Source of the DNA: Chloroflexota bacterium
Lineage (GTDB): Bacteria; Desulfobacterota; Desulfuromonadia; Desulfuromonadales; Geopsychrobacteraceae
Reading direction: 5' to 3'
NCBI GenBank assembly: GCA_015222355.1
Contig: JADFVC010000293.1
Coordinates: 1-5,108 of the forward strand
Length of the DNA: 5,108 nucleotides
Shown here in pieces: positions 1 to 5,108 of this stretch (within the stretch, counting starts at the first letter, position 1; each line of letters starts with the position of its first letter). The notes under the pieces are model-generated. The model had not been told where the DNA came from. It searched no databases and saw nothing but the letters and a program-made list of their open reading frames with translations. Made by a program: the position numbers and the translations under genes.

Positions 1-303
1 CGGTTAAGGTTGCAGCAAGCGGTTTTGCGATTGCGGCAAGGGATGAAACAACAGTACGAACGTCGTCAGCAGCAGTTGACAGCTCTGGTCGGGCGACTTG
101 ATTCTTTATCTCCGCTGGCAGTTCTGGGGCGTGGTTATAGCATTACCCGGCTGGCTGATACAGAAGTGATTTTGCAGAATTCAAATCAGGCTAAACAGGG
201 TGACCGTTTGCAGATACAGCTCCAAAAAGGACAGGTCGCTGCCGTCGTGACCGGCCAGACTCCTGGAAGCCCTTCCGGGAAAAACTTGACGAAAATTGGC
301 TGA
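1..303 (+). CDS. xseA: Exodeoxyribonuclease VII large subunit, C-terminal part (partial, 5' end outside window)
   Basis: This is the last 100 codons of XseA, open from the first base and ending in TGA at 301-303. XseA is the catalytic subunit of exonuclease VII, a cytoplasmic enzyme that degrades single-stranded DNA to oligonucleotides and works as a complex with XseB. The visible part starts with a Gln/Arg/Leu-rich helical stretch (window codons 1-35), consistent with the family's coiled-coil region. It continues with the family-diagnostic segment LSPLAVLGRGYSI (codons 36-48) and a short beta-rich tail containing GDRLQIQL (codons 67-74). The nuclease domain and OB-fold lie upstream and cannot be assessed. 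The last 17 or so residues (TPGSPSGKNLTKIG region) are an unconserved tail. The next gene, xseB, encodes its partner, which supports the call. A TTG at position 10 is in frame, but it falls inside the conserved helical region and is not a real start. Confidence 0.95.
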   Translation, partial: RLRLQQAVLRLRQGMKQQYERRQQQLTALVGRLDSLSPLAVLGRGYSITRLADTEVILQNSNQAKQGDRLQIQLQKGQVAAVVTGQTPGSPSGKNLTKIG

Positions 304-335
304 GTTAGCGATAATCTATGTTTTGACTTTTACTA

Positions 336-359
336 GGAGGCTGTCGATGAACAGCCTCC
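336..359 (+). promoter_or_regulatory. Perfect 9-bp hairpin enclosing a Shine-Dalgarno sequence and ATG ahead of xseB
   Basis: GGAGGCTGT (336-344) and ACAGCCTCC (351-359) are exact reverse complements separated by the 6-nt loop CGATGA. The 5' arm contains the core of a consensus ribosome binding site, TAGGAGG (334-340). The loop holds an ATG (347-349) at 6-nt spacing, in frame with xseB. In mRNA this stem would hide that ribosome binding site. No T-tract follows, so it does not look like an intrinsic terminator. It could tune xseB translation, favour the downstream ATG at 374, or protect a processed 3' end of xseA. The structure is visible in the sequence; the regulatory role is inferred. Confidence 0.5.
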
Positions 360-373
360 AGCGGGGAACATCT

Positions 374-604
374 ATGGCGACAAAAAAAGGTTTTGAAGCC
401 GCCTTGCAGAAATTGGAAAATGCGGTCACGCAATTGGAAGGTGGAGAATTGGCCCTTGATCAATCTTTGAAAATTTTTGCCGAAGGTGTTAAACAGGCGG
501 ATGTCTGTCGCCAGGCGCTGAGTCAGGTTGAATTGCAAGTAGAGCAGCTGCTTAAACAGACGGACGGTCGTTGGCAACGTGAGGTGTTTGAAAATGAGTC
601 GTGA
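374..604 (+). CDS. xseB: Exodeoxyribonuclease VII small subunit
   Basis: This 76-residue protein is the small non-catalytic subunit of exonuclease VII, which binds XseA as a helical hairpin. Residues 7-39 carry the family signature: FEAALQKLE, then LEGGELALDQSLK, then an F-EGV motif. A second Gln/Val/Leu-rich helix follows (about 41-62). Length is normal for the family (roughly 70-85). Two in-frame ATGs compete. ATG 374 gives MATKKGFEAAL, a family-like N-terminus, with a moderate GGGGA (363-367) at 6-nt spacing. ATG 347 has a much stronger TAGGAGG (334-340) and would add nine residues (MNSLQRGTS), but its ribosome binding site lies in a 9-bp hairpin. I chose 374 on protein similarity; 347 is a serious alternative. 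The gene lies 70 nt (or 43 nt) after xseA, and its last 11 nt overlap ispA. Confidence 0.92.
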   Translation: MATKKGFEAALQKLENAVTQLEGGELALDQSLKIFAEGVKQADVCRQALSQVELQVEQLLKQTDGRWQREVFENES

Positions 605-1496
605 CTGGCAATTGGAAGTTTACCTGCAGGAACGGGTCAAGCTGGTTGAAACCGCGCTTGACCACTACCTGCCAAGTGCTGCCACATTACCGGCAAATCT
701 ACATGATGCCATGCGCTATTCGGTATTTGCCGGGGGGAAACGGCTGCGGCCGGTTTTGATGATGGCGGCCTGTGAAGCGGTTGGTGGAACTCCCCAGCAG
801 GTATTGCCCGCCGCCTGCGCGATCGAAATGATTCACAGTTACTCCCTGATTCATGATGATCTGCCGGCGATGGATGACGATGATTTTCGCCGTGGCAAAC
901 CGACCAATCATAAGGTTTACGGTGAAGCCAGCGCTATCCTTGCCGGTGACGGCTTATTGACGGAAGCATTTATCCTGCTTTCTAATCCTGAGGTCTGGAT
1001 TGATCTGCCGGCCGAGCGACGTTGTGAAGTGATCAACCTGTTTGCTCGCAGTGCCGGTTCGCGTGGCATGGTTGGTGGCCAGATGGTTGATATGGAGTCA
1101 GAAGGGCAAACTGTCGATTTGCCGACTCTCGAATATATTCACACTCGCAAAACCGGGGCATTGATGCTGGCGGCCATTGAATCGGGGGCGATCCTGGGAG
1201 GGGCGAACCGACAGCAACGGCGTTCTTTGTGTCGTTATGGTGAGGCGGCCGGGTTGGCTTTTCAGATTGCTGACGACATTCTCGATATCGTCGCAGATCA
1301 GCAGCAACTCGGCAAGGATGTCGGGAGCGATCTGCAGCGTGGCAAGGCAACTTACCCGGCTTTACTCGGTCTTGATGGTGCCCGTGAAAGAGCTCGCGAG
1401 CTGCGGGAACTGGCCTTTGCGTCGTTGGACGCTTTCGGTGAGTCGGCGCAGCCCTTGCGGGCAATCGCCGATTACATTGTTGATCGTTCTTTTTAG
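594..1496 (+). CDS. ispA: Farnesyl diphosphate synthase (geranyltranstransferase)
   Basis: This 300-residue protein matches the usual IspA length (299 in E. coli). It condenses DMAPP/GPP with IPP to make farnesyl diphosphate, the precursor of undecaprenyl and quinone side chains, in the cytosol. Visible motifs are GGKRLRP (47-53), which binds diphosphate, and the first Asp-rich motif DDLPAMDDDD (88-97) in the context HSYSLIHDD, followed by RRGKPTNH (99-106). Next come GQMVDM (162-167), HTRKTGAL (183-190), the second Asp-rich motif DDILD (227-231) after FQIA, and GKATYP (250-255). These are all intact, so the enzyme should be active. The short chain-length context before the first Asp motif fits an FPP rather than a longer-chain synthase. 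Start: ATG 594 has GAGGTG (581-586) at 7-nt spacing and overlaps the xseB end by 11 nt, implying translational coupling. The upstream in-frame TTG at 579 has no such support. dxs follows after 78 nt. Confidence 0.97.
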   Translation: MSRDWQLEVYLQERVKLVETALDHYLPSAATLPANLHDAMRYSVFAGGKRLRPVLMMAACEAVGGTPQQVLPAACAIEMIHSYSLIHDDLPAMDDDDFRRGKPTNHKVYGEASAILAGDGLLTEAFILLSNPEVWIDLPAERRCEVINLFARSAGSRGMVGGQMVDMESEGQTVDLPTLEYIHTRKTGALMLAAIESGAILGGANRQQRRSLCRYGEAAGLAFQIADDILDIVADQQQLGKDVGSDLQRGKATYPALLGLDGARERARELRELAFASLDAFGESAQPLRAIADYIVDRSF

Positions 1497-1574
1497 CAGG
1501 ATTCTGCTGTTATCTACAGAACGTTCCCGGCAACACAGAATGCAGAAATTTTATGATTTGACATGAGGGAGATC

Positions 1575-3476
1575 ATGGGCAGTATTCTTTCACAACTCAC
1601 ATCACCTGCTGAGCTGAAACAGCTTTCAATTGCTGAGCTGAAACAGCTGGCAGCGGAATTACGTGAACAGATTGTTACGACCGTGGCGGTAACCGGCGGC
1701 CATCTCGGCAGCTCTCTCGGGGTAATCGAGCTCACTGTTGCTTTGCATCGGGTGTTTAATTCACCGAAAGACCGGATTGTCTGGGATGTCGGTCACCAGG
1801 CTTATGCGCACAAAATGCTGACTGGACGCTTAAAACAATTTTCGACCTTGCGAAAATTAAACGGCATCAGCGGCTTTCCAAAGCGTCAAGAGAGTGAACA
1901 CGATGCCTTCGATGTCGGTCACTCAAGTACCTCGATTTCTGCTGCCTTGGGGATGGCGGCCGGAAAGGATATTTGCGGGGGCGATGAACAGGTGATTGCG
2001 GTCATTGGCGATGGTTCCTTGACTGCCGGAATGGCTTTTGAGGCATTAAATCACGCTGGGGATTTGAAGCAGAAACTGATTGTCATCCTCAACGATAATG
2101 ATATGTCAATTTCGCCGAACGTCGGAGCCCTTTCATCCTTTCTGAGCCGTAAGCTTTCTTCTGATACTTTTATCCGTTTCAAAAAGGAGACGGAGAATAT
2201 CCTCAGTTCTGTGCCTGGTTTTGGTAAGGATCTGGTGAATATCGCCAGGCGTGCCGAGGAATCGTTTAAAAGTTTCATGACTCCCGGGATGCTTTTTGAG
2301 GGCCTGGGTTTCGATTACTTTGGAGCAATCGACGGGCACAATCTGGAAGAATTGATGGAGACTCTGGAAAATGTTTCGCAGATCAACGGACCGGTTTTAC
2401 TGCATGTTGTGACGAAAAAAGGCAAAGGGTTCGCTCCGGCAGAAGAGAACCCATGCAAATATCACGGTGTCGGGCCTTTTGATCCGCAAACCGGCGAAAT
2501 CAAGGGCGGAAAACCGGGGCGTGCCGCCTCTTATACCGAGGTGTTCGGCAAGACCCTGATCGAGCTGGCCAATGATGATCAGCGGATCGTTGCAATCACC
2601 GCTGCCATGGCGGAAGGGACTGGGCTCAAAGGTTTCTCCGAGGCTTTCCCCGAGCGTTTTTTCGATGTCGGAATTGCCGAGCAGCATGCGGTGACCTTTG
2701 CCGCCGGTTTGGCCTGCCGTGGATTGCATCCGGTGGTGACCATCTATTCAACCTTTATGCAGCGTGCTTATGATCAGCTTCTGCATGATGTTTGTCTCCA
2801 GAACCTGTCGGTGACGTTTGCCCTGGATCGGGGTGGTTTGGTTGGGGCTGACGGGCCGACGCATCACGGGGTTTTCGATCTGTCTTTCATGCGACATATT
2901 CCGAACCTGATTTTTGCCGTACCGCGTAATGAAGTTGAATTACGCCGGATCATGAAAACAGCCAGTCTCTTCGATGGGCCATTTGCTTATCGTTATCCCC
3001 GTGGGAACGGTGCCGGTTTGCCTTTAGACGGGGCGATCGAACCCCTTGAAATTGGTCAAGGGGAACTCCTGCGCAAGGGGTCTGATGTCTTGATCATTGC
3101 TGTCGGCGTACTGGTCGGAGAAGCACTTGAGGCGGCAAAGTTGCTTTCTGAACAAGGCATTGAGGTTGCGGTCGTCGATGCGCGTTTTGTCAAACCACTC
3201 GACTGCGAGCTGATTTTGTCGCAAGCAGCCAAGGTTTCGCTGGTGGTGACGGCAGAAGAGAATATCCTGCAAGGCGGTTTCGGGACGGCAGTTCTTGAAC
3301 TGTTGAGTGATGCCGGGATGAGTGTGCCGATACGACGGATCGGTATCCCGGATGAGTTTGTCGAACAGGGTACGCAGGCAGAACTGCGGGCAATGCTCGG
3401 AATTGATGCTGACGGGTTGGTCGCAACGATCCATCAGGCTTTGAAAAAAAATCGAGTTGTGGCCTCAATCGGTTGA
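1575..3476 (+). CDS. dxs: 1-deoxy-D-xylulose-5-phosphate synthase
   Basis: This 633-residue protein is a normal-length Dxs. It is the thiamine-diphosphate enzyme that joins pyruvate and glyceraldehyde 3-phosphate to form DXP, the first step of the MEP isoprenoid pathway and a feed to thiamine and pyridoxal synthesis. The N-terminal TPP domain has GGHLGSSLG (41-49, with the conserved active-site His43), [15 protein letters not shown] (112-126), [15 protein letters not shown] (145-159) and [13 protein letters not shown] (172-184). The central Pyr domain has [10 protein letters not shown] (364-373, catalytic Glu369), [17 protein letters not shown] (416-432) and YRYPRG (472-477). The C-terminal transketolase-like domain has [11 protein letters not shown] (533-543). 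No key residue is missing. ATG 1575 was chosen because GAGG (1565-1568) lies 6 nt upstream. An in-frame ATG at 1563 has no ribosome binding site and would add only MREI. It is the last gene of the xseA-xseB-ispA-dxs run and supplies the substrate pathway for IspA. Confidence 0.98.
   Translation: MGSILSQLTSPAELKQLSIAELKQLAAELREQIVTTVAVTGGHLGSSLGVIELTVALHRVFNSPKDRIVWDVGHQAYAHKMLTGRLKQFSTLRKLNGISGFPKRQESEHDAFDVGHSSTSISAALGMAAGKDICGGDEQVIAVIGDGSLTAGMAFEALNHAGDLKQKLIVILNDNDMSISPNVGALSSFLSRKLSSDTFIRFKKETENILSSVPGFGKDLVNIARRAEESFKSFMTPGMLFEGLGFDYFGAIDGHNLEELMETLENVSQINGPVLLHVVTKKGKGFAPAEENPCKYHGVGPFDPQTGEIKGGKPGRAASYTEVFGKTLIELANDDQRIVAITAAMAEGTGLKGFSEAFPERFFDVGIAEQHAVTFAAGLACRGLHPVVTIYSTFMQRAYDQLLHDVCLQNLSVTFALDRGGLVGADGPTHHGVFDLSFMRHIPNLIFAVPRNEVELRRIMKTASLFDGPFAYRYPRGNGAGLPLDGAIEPLEIGQGELLRKGSDVLIIAVGVLVGEALEAAKLLSEQGIEVAVVDARFVKPLDCELILSQAAKVSLVVTAEENILQGGFGTAVLELLSDAGMSVPIRRIGIPDEFVEQGTQAELRAMLGIDADGLVATIHQALKKNRVVASIG
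1607..1648 (+). repeat. 18-bp perfect direct repeat inside the dxs 5' end
   Basis: The 18-mer TGCTGAGCTGAAACAGCT occurs at 1607-1624 and again at 1631-1648, a period of 24 nt or eight codons. It encodes two copies of AELKQL (residues 12-17 and 20-25 of Dxs). Dxs proteins often have a Leu/Glu/Lys-rich helix here, so the protein repeat is partly expected. The exact DNA identity suggests a recent local duplication or conversion, and the repeat could slip without breaking the frame. Confidence 0.8.
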
Positions 3477-3487
3477 TCCGGTTGATC
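3470..3487 (+). repeat. Tandem 9-bp repeat over the dxs stop codon
   Basis: CGGTTGATC occurs twice head to tail (3470-3478 and 3479-3487), with the dxs TGA stop (3474-3476) inside the first copy. It is visible directly, but it is short and has no recognised function. A local slippage duplication is the simplest explanation. Confidence 0.6.
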
Positions 3488-3512
3488 ATCATAGTGGAAC
3501 TGAAAAATTCTC

Positions 3513-3568
3513 AGGGCATTCGTTTTACGGACGCCCTAAGCTGCTCTTTAGAGTATTTTTCTTTTTTT
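3513..3568 (+). terminator. Probable transcription terminator region downstream of dxs
   Basis: An imperfect hairpin spans 3513-3537. AGGGC pairs with GCCCT, then after an A.C mismatch TTCGT pairs with ACGGA (one G.U), leaving a three-base TTT loop. A small second stem, CTC with GAG (3544-3553), follows, and then two T-runs (3556-3560 and 3562-3568). The T-rich part begins about 18 nt after the main hairpin, which is not the textbook arrangement, so the small second stem or Rho may do the terminating. Its position, between the end of the housekeeping operon and a likely promoter for the next gene, supports a boundary here. Confidence 0.5.
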
Positions 3569-3594
3569 ACAAAGGTAAATTTGCGTGTCATCTT

Positions 3595-3603
3595 TGCTAG
3601 AAT
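3595..3603 (+). promoter_or_regulatory. Candidate extended -10 promoter for the P-loop/DRTGG gene
   Basis: TGCTAGAAT (3595-3603) combines the extended TGn element with TAGAAT, a five-of-six match to the sigma-70 -10 box. There is no good -35 box at 17 nt, which is tolerable for extended -10 promoters. Transcription starting near 3610 would give a leader of about 35 nt before the ATG at 3646. An alternative pairing, TTGCGT (3581-3586) with TACAGT (3604-3609) at 17-nt spacing, is weaker. This is prediction from sequence only. Confidence 0.4.
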
Positions 3604-3645
3604 TACAGTATTGTCTTGGACGATTCGGTTTGCAAGGAGTTGCGC

Positions 3646-4740
3646 ATGGCTCGTAAAATATTCATAGCTGCGACAGGAATGAACAGCGGTAAAACAACAA
3701 CCAGTCTTTCCTTGATGCATATGGCCCTGAAAAAATATGATCGCGTCGGCTTCATTAAGCCGATTGGCCCCAAACCGGCTGAATATAACGGTCAGGTTGC
3801 AGATAAAGATGCTATTCTCATGGCCCGTTATTTTGGGTTGGTTGACGATCTGCCGTTGATGTCGCCATTTGTCCTGCACCAGGGAGATACCCGGCGTATC
3901 ATGGACGGAGAGTTGTCTCGTGAAAAAATCTCTCAACAGATATTTGCGGCCATAGCTGAGCTTGATGACAAGAATGATTTCTTAATTATTGAGGGAGCAG
4001 GTCATACCGGTGTCGGTTCTTTGCTCGGTTGCAATAATGCCCGTATCGCTCGTGAAATAAATGCTGCGGTCCTGATGGTCACGGGGGGTGGTTTGGGGAG
4101 TGTTGTCGATGCGGCGCATATGAATCTGGCGTTGTTTCAGAAGGAACGGGCTGAAGTCAAGGCGATATTGGTTAATAAGATTATCCCGAACAAAAGGGAA
4201 CAGGCCCTGGATTACCTTGATCGGGCCTTTCGGCCTGAAGGCCTCCAGGTTATTGGTGGGTTCAATTATCAGCCGATTTTGGCAAATCCAACGTTACGGC
4301 GCATTGCCAATGTTCTGGATATAGAGTTGCACGCCAGTGAAGAGGAAGCGCAGCGGATTGTCCATAATGTGCAACTCGGTGCCGCTTCTGCACAGCGTGT
4401 TGCCGAACTGTTGTGTGAATCCTCTCTGGTGATCGTGAACCGCAGTCGAGATGAACTGCTTGTGACCTTGGCAAATCTCTATCGGATAGAAGAGTATCGG
4501 GAAAAAATTGCCGGAATTATCATCCCCGGGGTCGGGCAGATCAGCCACATAACCCAGACTATCATCAAGGATAGCGGTATCCCCTATATGCGTGTCGGCC
4601 GGACGTCTTCCACTGTATTCGAGATGATAAATGATGACGTTTCCAAGCTGACTGTCGAAGACACACACAAAATCTGCCTGATTACCAGTTTGGCGGAAAA
4701 ACGCTTCGATTTCGATGCGATAGATAAGCTATTTGATTAG
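3646..4740 (+). CDS. Phosphotransacetylase N-terminal-like protein (BioD-like P-loop plus DRTGG-like domain), function unknown
   Basis: This 364-residue protein resembles the regulatory N-terminal portion of long bacterial phosphotransacetylases (Pta) but ends where the catalytic acetyltransferase domain would begin. The first ~210 residues look like a dethiobiotin-synthetase/CobB-type P-loop domain: GMNSGKTT (11-18), VGFIKPIG (34-41), a Walker-B-like hydrophobic strand ending in EGAGH (116-120), VTGGGLGS (145-152), and VNK (176-178) in the position of the base-contacting NK motif. Residues ~215-350 look like a DRTGG domain, with SLVIVNRSRDELL (260-272), IAGIIIPGVG (288-297) and KLTVEDTHKI (334-343). 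The Asp-Arg and Thr-Gly-Gly signature positions appear degenerate. Start: ATG 3646 has AAGGAG (3634-3639) at 6-nt spacing; an in-frame TTG at 3616 has no ribosome binding site. No signal peptide or membrane segment is visible, so it is probably cytosolic. It is likely to bind nucleotide, possibly sensing or regulating. It is unlikely to be a true acetyltransferase. The small gene 14 nt downstream is probably co-transcribed. Confidence 0.85.
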   Translation: MARKIFIAATGMNSGKTTTSLSLMHMALKKYDRVGFIKPIGPKPAEYNGQVADKDAILMARYFGLVDDLPLMSPFVLHQGDTRRIMDGELSREKISQQIFAAIAELDDKNDFLIIEGAGHTGVGSLLGCNNARIAREINAAVLMVTGGGLGSVVDAAHMNLALFQKERAEVKAILVNKIIPNKREQALDYLDRAFRPEGLQVIGGFNYQPILANPTLRRIANVLDIELHASEEEAQRIVHNVQLGAASAQRVAELLCESSLVIVNRSRDELLVTLANLYRIEEYREKIAGIIIPGVGQISHITQTIIKDSGIPYMRVGRTSSTVFEMINDDVSKLTVEDTHKICLITSLAEKRFDFDAIDKLFD

Positions 4741-4754
4741 GTTAAGGGGTTCCT

Positions 4755-4973
4755 ATGCTGATTCGTGTTCGTTATAAAGATGGCAGGATTGATCTGGTTC
4801 CATCGAAAAAGCTTGAAGAACTGATTCTGATGAGCGAGATAGAACAGTTTGAACGTTCCACCGGTTGGGTGACTCTGGGAAAAGACCCGATTAGAAGTTC
4901 ACTGCGTGGCAGTTATCCAGGTGCTGAGCGCCGTACCCCCATGATGCTTAGTTCCAAGGAAAATAGGAAATAG
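4755..4973 (+). CDS. Small conserved protein resembling the GSU3473 family, function unknown
   Basis: This 72-residue protein begins MLIRVRYKDGRIDLVPS, continues with a helix (KKLEELILMSEIEQF), a strand-like ERSTGWVTLGKDPIR (residues ~33-47), and a basic tail with YPGAERR (54-60). This layout resembles small Geobacter-type proteins called GSU3473 family, where an R-V-Y/F-DG start, a GWV-G-D-IR core and a Y-G-ERR tail recur. The match is from memory of the family, and no function is established. ATG 4755 follows AAGGGG (4744-4749) at 5-nt spacing and lies 14 nt after the stop of the P-loop/DRTGG gene, so the two are probably one transcript. There is no signal peptide, transmembrane segment or cysteine. 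The highly basic, short, compact form would suit a small adaptor or nucleic-acid-binding role, but nothing in the sequence decides this. Confidence 0.78.
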   Translation: MLIRVRYKDGRIDLVPSKKLEELILMSEIEQFERSTGWVTLGKDPIRSSLRGSYPGAERRTPMMLSSKENRK

Positions 4974-4987
4974 TTGCGTTGGTTAAC

Positions 4988-5108
4988 TGGTGTCCATCCG
5001 GAAACTCCAGGTGGGTGCACTGCAGGTTTTCATATGGGAAACGAGCAATTTTTCTCAAGGTCAAGGAAATCAAGCGGTTGTGCGGAGGCGTGGCTGTCTA
5101 CGCCGCAC
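4988..5108. repeat. Putative intergenic palindromic element, cut by the window end
   Basis: The 135 nt after the last gene show no convincing coding sequence. They contain two GGAAAC copies (5000-5005, 5037-5042), a tandem TCAAGG (5055-5060, 5061-5066), and a clear bulged stem-loop at 5080-5108. In that stem-loop GTGC pairs with GCAC and GGCGT pairs with ACGCC around an 8-nt loop, with GGA bulged on the 5' side. The window stops exactly at the end of this stem, so any right half is unseen. The layout suggests the left half and apex of a longer dispersed intergenic inverted repeat. The hairpin is visible; the repeat-family status is inferred. It may also contribute to ending the upstream transcript, though no T-tract is seen. 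Confidence 0.4.

Noticed and set aside
1033..1464. 143-codon open frame on the minus strand within ispA
   Set aside because: It lies wholly inside ispA, whose motifs are intact. Its product is rich in Pro, Arg and His with no recognisable domain, as expected of an antisense shadow.
1500..1547. Short inverted repeats in the ispA-dxs gap (TTCTGC/GCAGAA, CTGT/ACAG) as a terminator
   Set aside because: The stems are short and mutually exclusive, and no T-tract follows. The gap is best read as an ordinary operon spacer.
1177..1566. 129-codon plus-strand frame overlapping ispA and the ispA-dxs gap
   Set aside because: It is out of frame with ispA for most of its length and its product is low-complexity with no family resemblance.
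1558..1588. Perfect TTGACA (1558-1563) just before dxs as a -35 box
   Set aside because: The only -10-like hexamer (TATTCT, 1583-1588) is at 19-nt spacing inside dxs, so transcription would begin after the dxs start codon.
3024..3434. 136-codon minus-strand open frame within the 3' part of dxs
   Set aside because: It is a shadow of the conserved C-terminal domain of Dxs, with no independent coding evidence.
3444..3451. Run of eight A near the end of dxs as a programmed frameshift site
   Set aside because: It is in the unconserved last residues of Dxs. No stimulatory structure or meaningful alternative-frame extension is apparent.
3511..3936. 141-codon minus-strand open frame over the dxs-downstream gap and the P-loop gene start
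   Set aside because: It is antisense to the well-supported P-loop coding sequence and crosses the terminator/promoter region. The product shows no domain and no ribosome binding site was evident.
4974..5100. Minus-strand open stretch of about 40 codons over the 3' intergenic region
   Set aside because: It is short, has no ribosome binding site, and its frame closes on reaching the end of the small gene. Chance or repeat-derived openness is the simpler reading.
5034..5108. ATG at 5034 opening a plus-strand frame that runs off the window end
   Set aside because: Only about 25 codons are visible, there is no good ribosome binding site, and the same bases form the stem-loop and short repeats. 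A gene start cannot be excluded but is not supported.

Overview
The window holds six protein genes, all on the + strand. In order they are: the 3' end of xseA (exonuclease VII large subunit), xseB (small subunit), ispA (farnesyl diphosphate synthase), dxs (1-deoxy-D-xylulose-5-phosphate synthase), a stand-alone protein that resembles the N-terminal half of bacterial phosphotransacetylase (P-loop plus DRTGG-like domain), and a 72-residue protein resembling the small GSU3473-type family. The order xseA-xseB-ispA-dxs, the GSU3473-like protein and the mid-range base composition (judged by eye) suggest a Desulfuromonadales-type deltaproteobacterium (Geobacter, Pelobacter or Desulfuromonas relatives). 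That placement is an inference from recognised families, not from a search.

Layout. Positions 1-3476 look like one co-directional operon. xseA ends at 303 and is followed by a short gap containing a perfect 9-bp hairpin that encloses a strong Shine-Dalgarno sequence and an ATG. xseB and ispA overlap by 11 nt. ispA and dxs are 78 nt apart with no convincing terminator or promoter between them. A hairpin and T-rich stretch after dxs (about 3513-3568) probably end this unit. An extended -10 promoter (3595-3603) then probably starts a second unit: the P-loop/DRTGG protein (3646-4740) and, 14 nt later, the small protein (4755-4973). The last 135 nt carry no convincing gene. They hold a hairpin and short repeats that look like the left part of an intergenic palindromic element cut by the window edge.

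How the genes work together. Dxs makes DXP, the entry metabolite of the MEP pathway, which yields IPP and DMAPP. IspA condenses these to farnesyl diphosphate for undecaprenyl, quinone and other isoprenoid synthesis. XseA and XseB form exonuclease VII, a single-strand DNA exonuclease with no known biochemical link to isoprenoids; the linkage is a conserved gene order. The functions of the last two genes are not known.

The core of the window is ordinary housekeeping DNA. The points most worth checking are the xseB leader hairpin, the catalytic-domain-less phosphotransacetylase-like protein with its small partner, and the terminal palindromic element. I see no clear sign of a defence, mobile or otherwise novel multi-gene system.
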